This document shows, in pieces, positions 45,960-57,060 of a stretch of 64,000 bases of DNA. The stretch's first letter is position 1. Each line of letters starts with the position of its first letter. Source of the stretch: Gnetum montanum. Taxonomy: Eukaryota; Streptophyta; Gnetopsida; Gnetales; Gnetaceae. A program made the translations under genes and the position numbers. The notes below the pieces were generated by a model, which was given only the letters and a program-made list of their open reading frames with translations, was not told the DNA's origin and ran no database searches. The DNA is taken from the NCBI GenBank assembly GCA_015680685.1, contig MNCI01005050.1, forward strand, positions 160,899 to 224,898, read 5' to 3'.

Positions 45960-46310
45960 CATATTAAAGTAGTTAGCCAAGTACCTAAGTGGTATGAGGT
46001 AATCATGAACTTTAATGGAGCTTCAACTACCCATGGGGCTAGTGCCACTGCCATCATAACATTTCCATTTGATGAGATTTGACCTTTTGCCTATCGTTTC
46101 AGGTTCCCATGTACCAAAAAACACGGTGAAGTATGAGCGTTTGATCATAGGGATGATGGTAGATCATGACCTAGGAATTAGATTCCTAGCCATCAAAGGT
46201 GATTTACAACTCGTAGTTAACCATGTAACTAAAGTCTATGCATGTAAAGCTAAGCATTTACAATCTTACTATGACCTAGGGAAGTAATTGCTATAACAAT
46301 TTACAAATGT
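45960..46310 (+). pseudogene. Second (archaeal-type) RNase H of element C
   Basis: KWYEVIMNFNGASTTHGASA corresponds to the W.M.FDGAS...GAG start of the extra RNase H of Tat/Ogre elements, with the first Asp now Asn. It is followed by PFAYRFRFPCT, then in another frame DLGIRFLAIKGDLQLVVNHVT, the G.GDS.LV..Q block with the Ser lost, and HLQSYYDL. A second RNase H between the first and the integrase is a marker of the Tat lineage. It is broken by stops and a frameshift near 46080-46130. Confidence 0.8.
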
Positions 46311-46559
46311 TGATATCCAACACATACCTTGAAAAGAAAATTCCATAGTTGATGTAATTGCAAAAATAGCCCTTAGTATGACATCAAATGTGTTTAGCAA
46401 GTTTCCCACCTTATCTATGGACTATGCTACTCCCATCACATAGAACACTAAGGATACCTTTGTGGTTGTCATTCATACTACTCCCAAGGATATCAAATTT
46501 TACCTTATGCATGACAAATCTCCACAAGGCCTGACCACTACTCAAAAGGACATTATACA

Positions 46560-47720
46560 CAAGCAATCAAAGAAATATGCCATTGTATGTGATAATACAT
46601 TATGTTGACAATCATATGATGGCATACTCCTAAAGTACTTAGGTAAAAGCAAAGCTAGAATGTCCTAGAGGAAGTTCATGAGGGTATTTGTGAAGGACAC
46701 ATAGGACCTAGAGCTATGGCCACTAAGATTAGATGTTTAGGCTACTATTGGCTCCATATGAAAAATGACTACCTACAAAAGGTTAAGTAGTGTGATACAT
46801 GCCAGTGATATAGTAATCTTATACATGTACCACCAATTGAGTTGCATATAACCTAGATAACATGGTCATTTCAATAATACCGGTTGGATATCATTGGACC
46901 TATAATAGGACATAGCTTCATCATAGCTACAACCACATATTTTACTAAGTGGGTTGAGGCTATTTCCCTAAGGAAGACCACATATGAACAAGTTTGCACA
47001 TTTATCCTAGACAACATTGTATCTCATTTTGGCATACCCATGACTCTAGTTATGAACAATGGACCCCAATTTAGTAGTAGAGAAACCAAGGATTTCTATC
47101 ACAACCTAGGCATTAAGAATTCTTTCTTGTTACCCTACTACCCTCAAGCCCATGGACAAGTAGAAGTAAGCAACAAATCCATCATTAACGTACTCAAAAA
47201 GATACTGAACAATAGCAAATGAAAATGGCATGATTGACTTGTCCATGCACTATAGAAATATAGAACAACCTATTTCACAGCAACCGATATGATCACTTAT
47301 AGCCTTGTTTATGGTTTTGAAGTTGTTTTACTCTTGAATTGTAGGTGCCATTACTCTAAGTAGCCATGACTAACTTCATTAATGATGAGAAAAATAAGGA
47401 GTTGCAGATGGAAACCTTGGATTCGGTGGAGAAGTAGCATATGCAAGTGCTTGCTCATATCAAGCACTATCAAGAGAGGCAAAAGCAACAACATCGCCAT
47501 GACTTGACCATGCAAAAGATCAATTAGGGGGACCTAGTCCTCAAGGCCATCCATGATCATGTAGACAAATTCTTAGCCAACTAAGAAGGAATCTTCCTTA
47601 TTATTAGAGCCTGTGGGAATAGAGCATTCAAAATAACTTACATGAATGGGAATGAGCTAGCCAATTTGGTCAATCATTCCTATCTAAAACAATACTACAT
47701 GTAGCTGAAAATTGTCAACA
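46560..47720 (+). pseudogene. Integrase of element C
   Basis: The zinc finger is partly kept (EVHEGICEGHIG near 46675 and a CDTCQ pair near 46795). The core is open at 46884-47222: LDIIGPIIGHSFIIATTTYFTKWVEAI (first Asp), MTLVMNNGPQFSSRETKDF (second catalytic Asp replaced by Asn) and AHGQVEVSNKSIINVLKKIL (Glu kept). The C-terminal part (YRTTYFTATDMITYSLVYGFE, later KKESSLLL) is full of stops. With the Asp-to-Asn change the enzyme could not work even without the stops. Confidence 0.85.
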
Positions 47721-47740
47721 AGTGAGCCTACTTTCAATGG

Positions 47741-47832
47741 TCTGCTATGACCTTAAACTAGCAATAAAGCCTACCAGGATCTTAAATTAGTACCATGACC
47801 CACCACAACCTTAAATTAGCAACTTTAGTGAC
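47741..47832 (+). repeat. Minisatellite of element C, third block
   Basis: Three units read ACCTTAAACTAGCAATAAAGCC or similar, between the integrase end and the purine tract. Confidence 0.7.
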
Positions 47833-47941
47833 CTAGATAGCCTAATTCTTATGTGGCCTATATGCATTGTAGAGTTATAATATGTAGTGGTGTTTTGTAT
47901 TCTTTGTTGGTGCCTCTCAGGTAAATCAGCCAAGCACCAAC

Positions 47942-47954
47942 AAATAGGGGCCAT
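47942..47954 (+). other. Polypurine tract of element C
   Basis: AAATAGGGGCCAT directly before the TGAAACACC start of the 3' LTR. Confidence 0.75.
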
Positions 47955-49519
47955 TGAAACACCATAAAAATTTACATGTTATAGCCAATCTTCATCATGT
48001 AGCTTTTACTCCATGAAACCCAAGGTAAAACTTCATTGTAAATGTGAAGATTGTAACCCATAGTGGCCAATTTCACATACTTTATAATTTGGGGCTAAAA
48101 TGCCTCATAAGTGGTCCAAGCCTCATTTCCCAAGTGAAAAATGTCACCTGGTGTCTATATTTGGGCTTGGGGATAAAAAATGCCTATTGGAATGCCAAAA
48201 AATGTAATTTGATGGGTTTTATCAAGGGGGTTATACATTTTTCTATGCTGGAAGCACATGTAGGGGTAAATATCACCTACCCCCAATGTGGAAGGATGAG
48301 GGTTTTGAAAACTTTCCCCCTTTAGTGTGGAGACCACATGCACAACCTGGAAACCTTCCCCCTTCAACATGGAAGTTTTCCCCCAGCATGAATCTTCACT
48401 CCAAATGTTGAAAATTTGATCCCCTAGCATGGAAGCCACAATAGCTAGATTTCAACACTTCATGCATTTCAACATTGACCAACCACTTCAGCAAGCATGG
48501 TGGAAAGCTTAGCATCGAAGATTCATCTCCAATGTGAAAGGTATGCCTCAGTTGCTATTTATAGTAAATGGAATGACCGTGGGGAAAGTACTTACTATGT
48601 ATAGTAACCCCCAAAATTTGGGCACCCATCTCACCTAAATTTGGTAGCCAATTTACAGCAATTTTTTAGCCCCTTTCATGGCCCAAAGAACCTATAAAAG
48701 CCAACCTCAAATACCATTTACAAGTTCCATAATTTTACAATGTTAAGCACTTTACGTTGTTAAGAAATTTTGCACGATTGAACAACTTTTGGCATACAAA
48801 CACTATGGTAGTTCCACAATTTTTCAAATAGTTAAGAAATTTTCTAGGCACTAATTCCACACTTGGGACATTCTCAAGCACTTAAGAGCTCTTGCAAGTT
48901 CCCCATGCTTGCATCCTCTTAAGCCCTAGCATGGAAGCATTATAGCCTTGAGAGGTGTGAAATTTTGATGTCAAAGCTACATTTTTTGGGGCTCCCAATC
49001 CCCAACGTGAAGTAATTTAGTAGCCAAATTTCTCATTTTTCTTACTCCCCACTCCTTAGTATTGATCCAACTTGTAGATCTGAGGTTGCAATGGAGGAGG
49101 TTGAATAGCATCAAGAGTGGCTTAGCATCTAAATCTTAAAGCAAATCACATCAGCTTCTATGGGCTTTGAACTCCTATAGAAGTAAACCCTCTTTCTGCT
49201 TGTCTAGGCATCATTTGTACACATTTCTCTAACTTATTCTTTATTTTCTTTCTCAATAAAGTTTTAAGTTTTGGGTTTTGTGTACAAACTATATTTTTTT
49301 ATTACCTATGCATTATTTCAAATTTGCTATCAGTTTTGCATTCCATTTCTTTTTATTCACATACTTTGCATTTTGTAAGTCCCTAGTTGATTTGCCAAAC
49401 TAGCCAGGGTGCCTCAAATCCCATTTTTCTTGTAGAGGCCCTAGGGATTTGGGGTTGAGGTACTGCTACACTAAGGATCATCAATTTTTTTCCTTCAATC
49501 GAGGTTTTTAGTTGCAACA
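47955..49519 (+). repeat. 3' LTR of element C (1565 bp)
   Basis: Starts TGAAACACCATAAAAATTT and ends TTGCAACA. It is collinear with the 5' LTR. A TATA box (TATAAAAG) is at 48693-48700. U3 has the GTGGAA/CATGGAA modules (48280-48440). ORFs within it are chance. Confidence 0.9.
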
Positions 49520-49524
49520 AAATT
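49520..49524. other. Target-site duplication of element C, right copy (AAATT)
   Basis: Identical to 9043-9047. Confidence 0.85.
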
Positions 49525-50674
49525 TTCTTCTTCATATATCTCACAAAGATAGAAAGCCCTGGATATATGGTAGCATTCCAATAAATTAATATATTCCTAT
49601 AAAAGTTTTTGATGAACTTCAAAATTAAACACATAACTTCTATTTACATTTACTTTCAAACCAAAGGCATTTGAAGACTTTAAAAGTGTTGTATACAATT
49701 TTTCTACAAAATGTGGTTTATCATTAAAAAAAGTGATGCTAACAAGCAAAGTATGTATGAAAGAATTGCAATCAAAGGCTAGATAGATGCCTCTTATATT
49801 ATTATTATTTTTAAATTTCCTCAATTAGAATCCCAAATCCACCATGGCTAAAATTGAGAAAATAGAGACAAATAGGATCACCTTATCATAACCCATTTGA
49901 AGATGGAAAATTTCCAAAGCAAAGATTATTATTAAGAATGAAAAATCTAAGTTGCTAGTAACAACCCTCAAGCATTTATATCCAATAATTAGAAAAGGTC
50001 ATTTTCTCTAACATCGCTCTCATGTAGCTCCAACTGATTATATCATAGAGTTTTGAAATATCAAGCTTTAAGGTAATGCTAGGCTCCTTTTGCAACCAAA
50101 CTTAATGAAGAATCTCTTATACTAAGAGCAGCTAATCTAAGATGTAACTCCCTTCTACAAAACCCACCTGTTGTTAAGAAACTAAATGAGGTATCATATT
50201 TTGTAATCAATGCATTAGAAGTTTTGAATAAGTTTTATAGAAAGAAGTACATAAGCTAATTGGGTAATATTCTTTAATATCAATTACAACCTTTTTTTTT
50301 TATTAACAAAAACATGCAAGTAACATTCTAATCTAATTTAATCATCTCAGTTCTTCAAAATTCAAACACAATATCATAAATGTACTTCTAAATAATCATC
50401 TAAAAATTTTATAAAAGCCAAATAAAAAATCATCCATACTTAGAGCTTTATAAGAATCTATGAAATAAAACATTCTTTAAATTTCCTTTATGTTAGAACA
50501 TGTATTCAATGACAAGTTATTCTCCTATGATAAGTAATGTTTAATGCTCTATATAATTTCCTTCATATATTACTAACTTTAAACATGATAAAATACTTTA
50601 ATTTTAAATTTTATAAATTTCCTTCTAACCAAGGTAACCAAGGAAACATTTTATAAATGAACATCATGGGATAG
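49525..50674 (-). pseudogene. LINE K (L1 type) reverse transcriptase, main part
   Basis: Reading leftward from about 50640: SYKALSMDDFLFGFYK (decayed KAPGPDGF block), IKEYYPISLCTSFYKTYSKL, then QQVGFVEGSYILD, ITLKLDISKLYDIISWSYM, the segment NNIRGIYLAFDCNSFIHTLL with VSITFF in place of the catalytic FADD box, LKVNVNRSYVFNF, and YPGLSIFVRYMKKKI, which stops at the C insertion. These are the conserved RT blocks of plant L1 elements in the right order. It copies LINE RNA at a nicked target. Multiple stops and a lost catalytic box show it is long dead. The C-terminal part is at 8683-9042. Confidence 0.8.
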
Positions 50675-50675
50675 T
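50615..50675. repeat. 61-bp direct repeat, left copy, flanking J
   Basis: Identical over 61 bases to 52259-52319. It is LINE sequence (minus reading near VSLVTLVRRKF) and ends exactly where the J LTR starts. Confidence 0.9.
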
Positions 50676-51329
50676 GTAACGACGGAAAATGTCGGTAGCT
50701 GGAAAACACCAAACGAAAATCCATGTACATAGTCTTAACCACGGATCCATGCGAGGGCCGTGCTGGAGAAAACGAATCCGCGGTGCCCTGAACGGTCTTG
50801 TCGATCAGACAGGGACTTACTCAATCAGTAAACTGATGAATATTATAGATATTCCATGAAACAATTTGATTCGATGAATCGTAAAAGGAGTAGAAAACGA
50901 TGTAGATAAATTGAAATAACGACAACGTCAACACGACAAGGAGGATCGGATTTAAGAAAAAATGCGCAATTCCAAGATCTATGCTTTGACTCAAAAACTA
51001 AGTATATTGTATACAAAGTTCCAATGGAATACTCCACTTATCCTGTGCAAAGCATACACAAAATAACCTGAATGTCTATCGATCAACTGTTTCTGATCAA
51101 TAGATCTTGCCAATCGCACCAGATGATCTCTTGATCTCTTATCTGTTCCCTCTGCCTTTGGTAGTCTCTGCTCAAACTGCCAATGATCGCCAATGGAGAG
51201 AACTATATTTTTTGCCAAAGGACTGATCGCTCCTGCTGTCAATGCTCAAAGATGTCTCCTGTCTCTGCTCAAAGGTGATAACTGCCAAAATTTGAAGATG
51301 CCTACCCCTTGTTTCTTCGCCAACTGGAG

Positions 51330-51337
51330 TATTTATA
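51330..51337 (-). promoter_or_regulatory. TATA box of J
   Basis: The minus strand reads TATAAATA, at the same relative place as in A and D. Confidence 0.65.
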
Positions 51338-51509
51338 AGTTCAACAACATGTGGAGAAGGCATGGCCCTGATGACACGTGTCTCGAACCTTCAAAATATC
51401 GTTGACTTGTCCAATTTTACGTTGAAACTGGCTATGTCGTGTCACATTTATGGGAGAAGGGGCGAAGTACGCTGTCAACCACTTTTGCCAAAGCTGCCTC
51501 GTGATTACG

Positions 51510-52020
51510 TACAATACGCTCATCAACGTATTGTGCGTGTGGATAACAGGCGCATGTCTGGTATTTTCCTAGCTGGTCTTAGGCTGCACTACGCTCGTTC
51601 GCGCTGCATCGCATGGCAGAGCGTAATAAAACATGAAAATAGTTTATTCAAGCTGTTTTACGCTCATTTACGCCGCAATGCATAATAGAGCGTAAAATGG
51701 TCAACTTTATAATAAATTTATGCTTGCCTACACTATGTAGAGTAATGAGCGTAAAGAGACCAATTTGCAAAAAGGAAGAAGTCAGTCTGCTGCACTTCCT
51801 TGGACTTTGACTTTAACTTTCTTGAAGCTCGTTATGCTGCTTTGTGTAACGAAGCGTAAACTCAGCCCTGAGCAAAAGAGTTAGCCGAATATGTGACAGG
51901 TCGCATATTACACTACTTAGGCTTCAAGCTTCATCAAATCTGCTGAAGTAAGTTACCTTCTGATATCGAGCTATGCTAAGTAGAGTTACGCTAAGCGACA
52001 CTACGCTATGTTGCGTAATG
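51510..52020. repeat. Palindromic modules in U3 of J
   Basis: Modules of the type TACGCTC..GAGCGTA or ACGCTA..TAGCGT occur near 51515-51540, 51590-51625, 51655-51700, 51728-51755, 51828-51860 and 51970-52020. They correspond to the A-LTR palindromes but with different letters, so pairing is kept while the sequence drifts. Confidence 0.65.
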
Positions 52021-52258
52021 TACTGTAAAGAAAGAAAACATAGTAAGATTGAAATCTGTAAGGAACTTGGAGACTTGATGCTGCGCGCCTCTTTGCCTTA
52101 CTTTGCCTTGTTTCTATCTTCTGAAATTTTGTCGCGAACTTTCGCCTGAATCGTGAATCTTGCCTTAGGCCGATTCGCAATTTCCATGGTGTTTCAATAC
52201 TGACATTTTTTGTCGTTACTGGAAAATAAATTTCATAAAATAGATGAATCTTGGAATG

Positions 52259-52319
52259 AAATTTCCTTCTAACCAAGGTAACCAAGGAAACATTTTATAA
52301 ATGAACATCATGGGATAGT
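52259..52319. repeat. 61-bp direct repeat, right copy, flanking J
   Basis: Identical to 50615-50675. It is separated from the J end by 38-39 bases of unique AT-rich sequence. Confidence 0.9.
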
Positions 52320-52780
52320 ATTATTGGGAAGAGGAGGTCTTAGACCCCAAAAAAATATTAATAATAAATAAAAAATTTAGAATACATATTATGCTTAATC
52401 CTTAAGTAAACTGCATCAAAAATAATATGGAAATAAATAGCTTTTCAATTTTAGGTATATGTACTCATTTGTATAATGTTAAAATAGATTCCTTGAAAAA
52501 GTAGATAGGAAGATTAATTAAGAGTAGGAAGGATGGTCTCATTCTTAATAAAATTGACATAATTTTCAATATTTGTGCTCGAACACTAAAATGACAAAAG
52601 GATGTGATGTATCAATATAAAGCTTTTATGAAATGTCATCTTTTTTAGAAGAGAAAGATACAATAAAAAATCCTAGCACATAGTATTCATCATAATTGAC
52701 CTAATGTCAAGACTTGTTGGCATTTGCTAAGGCACTCTTATTAACAAAAGATTTAATCTATGGGTGATTAATTAACTTTT
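52320..52780 (-). other. Probable upstream part of LINE K
   Basis: The sequence continues from the 61-bp repeat and so should be the 5' side of the LINE. I could not recognise an endonuclease or other domain, and its right limit is unclear. Confidence 0.35.
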
Positions 52781-52789
52781 TCTTGGCTA

Positions 52790-52905
52790 CAATATCGAGC
52801 ATCTAATATCGAAGCCATGATATCAGATCCTCGATATTGGGGCACAAGCTACAATGTCAAATATCCAATATGGCAAACACATGTAGGCCTATAAATATGA
52901 CACTT
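52790..52905 (+). promoter_or_regulatory. LTR-like promoter upstream of H (ATATCGA repeats and TATA box)
   Basis: Repeats of AATATCGAG / CTAATATCGAA / TGATATCAG / TCGATATTGG are followed by CCTATAAATATG (TATA near 52892). A similar set with TATTGAATC..TTGATATTGAATC and CCTATATATACG lies at 60410-60510 before I. No LTR ends or primer site could be placed, so it is only LTR-like. Confidence 0.4.
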
Positions 52906-52986
52906 ATGTGCACAATCCAATGAAAATTTCATTCCAACCTTAGTGAAGTTTTCTCAATTATTTTTCTTGATTTTAGTACTTAGCAC

Positions 52987-55030
52987 ATGACAAGACCCTA
53001 TGAACCTAGAAAGAAGCAGATGAGGAGAGATGCAACCATGGAGATCAAATATATACATAGTAAAGGGAAGTAGATCAACACTTCTACTATCTTCGAAGAA
53101 CTTGATGCTTATGCATATATCTCAAAGAAACTCCAAAAAAACCATGAGGAACCTTTAAAAACATCCATCATCAAACTTGAGGAACCTGTCAAAGCCCAAC
53201 TTCATTCCACTCTAGCAAAGACACCTAAAGGAGAGGCTAATGACTCAAGGTATAAGTAGGACTCAAGGCCAAGGGTTCTTGCCAAATCCTATAAAGAAGC
53301 ATACAAGAGCCATGAAAGGAGAATAAGCTAGCATCATTCTCCTACTACCTCATCTGCTTCATCATGATTATTGGTTAACTCTAACAAAAGATGACATAAG
53401 TACCAAGACTATGATAAAGAAGAAAGGACTTATGACCATCATGACCAATATTCAAGGCACTCTAATATAGAAGATGAAGAATATGAAAGAAGAAGATGAA
53501 GGGATAGAAGAGAGGATCAAGAAGATATGTGAATAGAAGAAATCACCGCTACAACAAAGTATATGAACCCAACCATGATAATGAACCTCTCATGGCATCC
53601 CAAATCATGATAAACATCCAAGAAGCTATCCACATACTAACTAAGCATGTGAGGGATAACTAAATCAAATAGCTAGATATGAACAACATGTGAAGATTTA
53701 AATGTGGCTATAATGCTAATCCATAACATCACCTTCAAGCTTTCCATGATGCCTACATCCTACAAAACATTGAAAGTGGTTGACAAAAATTAAAATTGTT
53801 TTTCAAAACACTAGTAAAGAAGGTAGAGAGCTGGTATAAGTCACTAGAACCTAAATCAATCAAATACTAGAGTATCATGCTCAAACGCTTTAACAAAAAA
53901 TATCAAACTTATTCACAAGTGTTTAATTTACAAAAAAAAAAATCTAGGGATGGAAGCAAGGAACTCATGAGACCCTTGATGCAGCAATGGGTAGATACTA
54001 TTCACTATTACATAGATGCCTAAGACACAAAGTTTCACCAAGGGAACAGCTTAGGCACATTGTAGATGGGCTACAAAGAAAAACTAGAGAGACTCTTAGA
54101 TTTTACATCCAAAGCAAGTTATCAAAAATGATCATCCATCACATTCACATACTAATTGATCAAGTGGCAAAAGAAGAAGGTGAGCTAAGAAAAAGGGAAT
54201 CAACTAAAGAGTACAATAGAAATTCATCAATCTGAAAGAGAGATGCACTAGTCTATGATATACAAGAGGAGGAAACCTTAGATCAGGCTATTTAGAAAAA
54301 GACTCTACCAATCTAGAAATCTATAAGTGACATCATGACCAAAGTAGAGAAAATGTGGGATTTTGTTGATGAAACATTTGCAACTACATTAAAGATTATG
54401 AAGGAAAGAATCAAGTAAGCCTTTAAAAAGGGCAAAGATAAGAGGAAAAAGAAAGAATATAGACAAAAATAAAACATGGCTTCAGTGGCTGAGTGCTCAA
54501 ACACCAGCTCTATAGACAAGGAAGGTTGTACTGTGTGTTAGTATAAACATCCCAAGAGATGTTGTCTAGTCATGGCACATCTACAAGAGACAAGGGCATA
54601 CAACTCAATCCCAAATTTGTTAAAAGACAAATGCCTAAACAGTTATCTTATTCTCAATGTAATTACCAACAAAATCTCCAACCAATGTATTATCCTAGCA
54701 GAGCTTTTTCCCAGTCACAAGAGCACTATTATTAGTAGTGACAATAGCCTCAATCATGGGCTATTCCACCACCATGTTAGCAATATCCATACAAAAAGCC
54801 AGATTTATATGGATCTTTTGTCCAATGTCCAATATCACCTAGCAATGTAGCTATTCAAATCCCACAATACTATCTAGTAGAATACCACAGATCAATGTCG
54901 CCAAGGACTAAACCAAACTCATATGTGCATCCACCGACAGTTGGTCATTCTACCCAACACCTAAATCCTTTGTCATCAATGCCACCTCCTGTTATGCAAG
55001 GGGAATTTCCATCACAACCATAATAAAAGA
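52987..55030 (+). pseudogene. gag of element H
   Basis: A possible start is the ATG at 52987 (MTRPYEPRKKQMRRD). Next come charged stretches (EDEEYERRRR near 53480) and a core at 53987-54235: REQLRHIVDGLQRKTRETLRFY and VAKEEGELRKRESTKEYNR, the same blocks as F gag. A basic KGKDKRKKKEY stretch lies near 54435, then a Gln/Pro/Tyr-rich tail (54650-55020). Dozens of stops. I infer gag from homology to F and from position upstream of the protease. Confidence 0.7.
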
Positions 55031-55299
55031 GTACTACAAGAGCCATTAATAAGCATGAGGAGATAGTTACCTATAAGTCTCAACCCAAGAAATGACCATT
55101 CTTCAAAACAAGTCTAGAAAAGACTCATCAAATGGAAAACACATCGAATTCCACCCCATCTACATAAAATTCTTCTCAATGCAACAAGCTTCTAACTTCA
55201 TCAAGATCAAACATCACAACTGTCATGCTCACTTAGATCATACCTCATTAGATTAAGGAAGGGGCTTTCCACAAAAAAGAACTAATGTAGGAAGTCCCT

Positions 55300-55970
55300 T
55301 AGTTTATCTTTAAGTAGCAAGAAACAAATCATGCAATGCTCTACTAGATTCTAGGTTTGGAGTAAACCTAATATCTCAAGACATGTATCAAGATTGGAAC
55401 CTACCACCACTATAGAAAAGTAACATTCACTTAGAGCTTGCAAACTAGTTAATCATAATTCCACTTGGACATGTGGATGATGTGATTACTACCATCAATG
55501 GCTAGTCATGCCCTACTAGTTTTCTAGTCATTCACATGGGGAAAAATATGGGAGAATTTCCAATTATCATGGGAAGAGCTTCGCTTAGAACCATGGATGC
55601 TAAGCTTGAAATTCATGATTTGTCCTTGGAAATTTTCAAGGAAGATGAGGTTGGAATCATACAAGGATGAAGAGTTCCATGTATCGCATACAATGATAAG
55701 GGGAAAAATTACATGAAAAGAATATAGACTATTAAATGAAAGAAGACCAAGGCATGCAATAGATATGTCAAAATAAGATGTATGAAAAAATGTCTATATG
55801 TAGTAGCCACCCAACAAGAGGGCATCTAGTGGCTAATTACAAGTCAAGAAATGCAATATGACAAGTACATGAAATTAGAGGAACAAATCATTAGTACCTA
55901 CATTGTAGAAATAGATAAATTAGAATAGCTAAGAAAAGGACACTCTTACCCTCAAAATAATCAAGAGGAA
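55300..55970 (+). pseudogene. Protease region of element H
   Basis: LLDSRFGVNLISQDMYQDWNLPPL near 55345-55415 corresponds to FLDSGSGVNFIS in F, with the active-site Gly replaced by Arg. IIMGRASLRTMDAKLEIHDLSL near 55565-55630 matches the second block. It is not functional. Confidence 0.7.
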
Positions 55971-56229
55971 AAATAAACTAAGGACACTTAGAGATCCCAA
56001 ACATAATGGAACCATAACTGCTAGAATTGAAAGCCCTACTAGCAACATTAGAATATGCATTTCTAAATAATAACAAGCCAATTATTATCAACTTCAACCT
56101 AGATAAAGAGAAAAATATGAGACTACTAGAAGTGCTTAATATATGCCCTATAGCATTCGTGTGCTCTTATGATAAGATCACGAGAATTGATCCATGAATT
56201 TGTCAACACCGAATCTATACTAATTCTAT

Positions 56230-57060
56230 AGTTATACCAAAATACTAACCTCAATGAAGGCTTAATCCTAAACTTAAGGAGGTAGTCAAGAAAGAATTGA
56301 AAAAGTTGCTAAAGGTAGAATTCATCTATCCCATTGTGAATAGTGAATGGACTAGTCCTTTAGTGATAGTTCCAAAGAAGAAAGGAAAATGGAAAATTTG
56401 CGTTGATTTCGGGATGTTGAACTTAGCCACATTTAAGAATCACTTTTCACTATCATTTGTTGATCAAGTCCTTAACACAATTTCAAGATATGAGTATTAC
56501 AGTTTTCTAGAAGGGTATAGTAGATACAATCAAATTTGCATTGCAACTAAAGACCAAGAGAAAACCATGTTCACCAATCCATGGAAAATTTTTATTCACA
56601 GAAAAAATGCCTTTTGGTCTTTGCAATGCACCAAAACATTTCTAGAGAGTGGTCTTAACTATCTTCCAAAACCATATAAGCAATCGTATTAAAGTCTTCA
56701 TGGATAATTGTTCCATGTACAGGCTAGATTTCAAACAAGCACTGGACCAGTTGGAGTAGGTACTTAAAAGATGTGTTGAAACTAATCTAAAGCTTAATTA
56801 GCAAAAGAGCCATCTCATGATCTAGGAAAGCATAGTGCTGGGACATAAAGTCTTCCAAAATGATATAGAGGTAAATCCTAAAAAGATCAAAGTCATCCAA
56901 AACATTACTCAATGATCATAGACAATGAAATATGTAAGATCCTTTTTAGGCCATATAGGATACTATAGGAGATTTATTGAAAACATTTCAGAGATAGCCA
57001 AACTGCTTGTAGAACTCACAAAGAAGGATGCACCCTTCAAGTAGAATGACTCATGTGAAA
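56230..57060 (+). pseudogene. Reverse transcriptase of element H
   Basis: The stretch open at 56297-56692 has FIYPIVNSEWTSPLVIVPKK, KWKICVDFGMLN, VDQVLNTISRYEYYSFLEGY, RYNQICIATKDQEKTMFTNPW; after a frameshift come FMDNCSMY (FMDD changed to FMDN), VLGHKVFQNDIEVNPKKI and SFLGHIGYYRRFIENISE. It has the same layout as F. The catalytic Asp-to-Asn change and the stops show it is dead. Confidence 0.8.

Larger units (their letters stand above)
9048..49519 (+). mobile_element. Element C: Tat/Ogre-like Ty3/gypsy retrotransposon with nested insertions
   Basis: The element is bounded by homologous LTRs (9048-10574; 47955-49519) and perfect AAATT duplications. Internal order on the plus strand: primer site, leader, gag-protease (11771-15410), minisatellite, [D inserted], spacer with antisense gene G [F inserted], hairpin array, minisatellite, RT, RNase H, second RNase H, integrase, minisatellite, purine tract, 3' LTR. 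Without D, F and their duplicated 5-mers the span is about 21.0 kb. A second, archaeal-type RNase H and the form of the RT and protease place it in the Tat lineage (Ogre-like). All frames are broken. Whether the spacer belongs to C or includes a further insertion is unresolved. Confidence 0.85.
50675..52220 (-). mobile_element. J: CpG-rich, probably young LTR of the A/D family
   Basis: J starts TGTAACGACGGAAAATGTC. It has the family blocks (CCATGCGAGGGCCGTGCTGG, GATCAGACAGGGACTTAC), a minus-strand TATA box (51330-51337), palindromes in U3 and GGTGTTTCA at 52188-52196, where the LTRs of A and D end. A further 24 bases then form an inverted copy of its start (GACATTTTTTGTCGTTAC at 52202-52219). 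There is no internal region, gag or pol. Unlike everything around it, it keeps many CpGs. I read it as a recent solo LTR, or an unusual derivative because of its ends and flanks. Confidence 0.7.

Noticed and set aside
50675-52220. Helitron or DNA transposon
   Set aside because: Terminal inversion is present, but the body aligns with the A and D LTRs, has their TATA box and no transposase or Helitron end motif.
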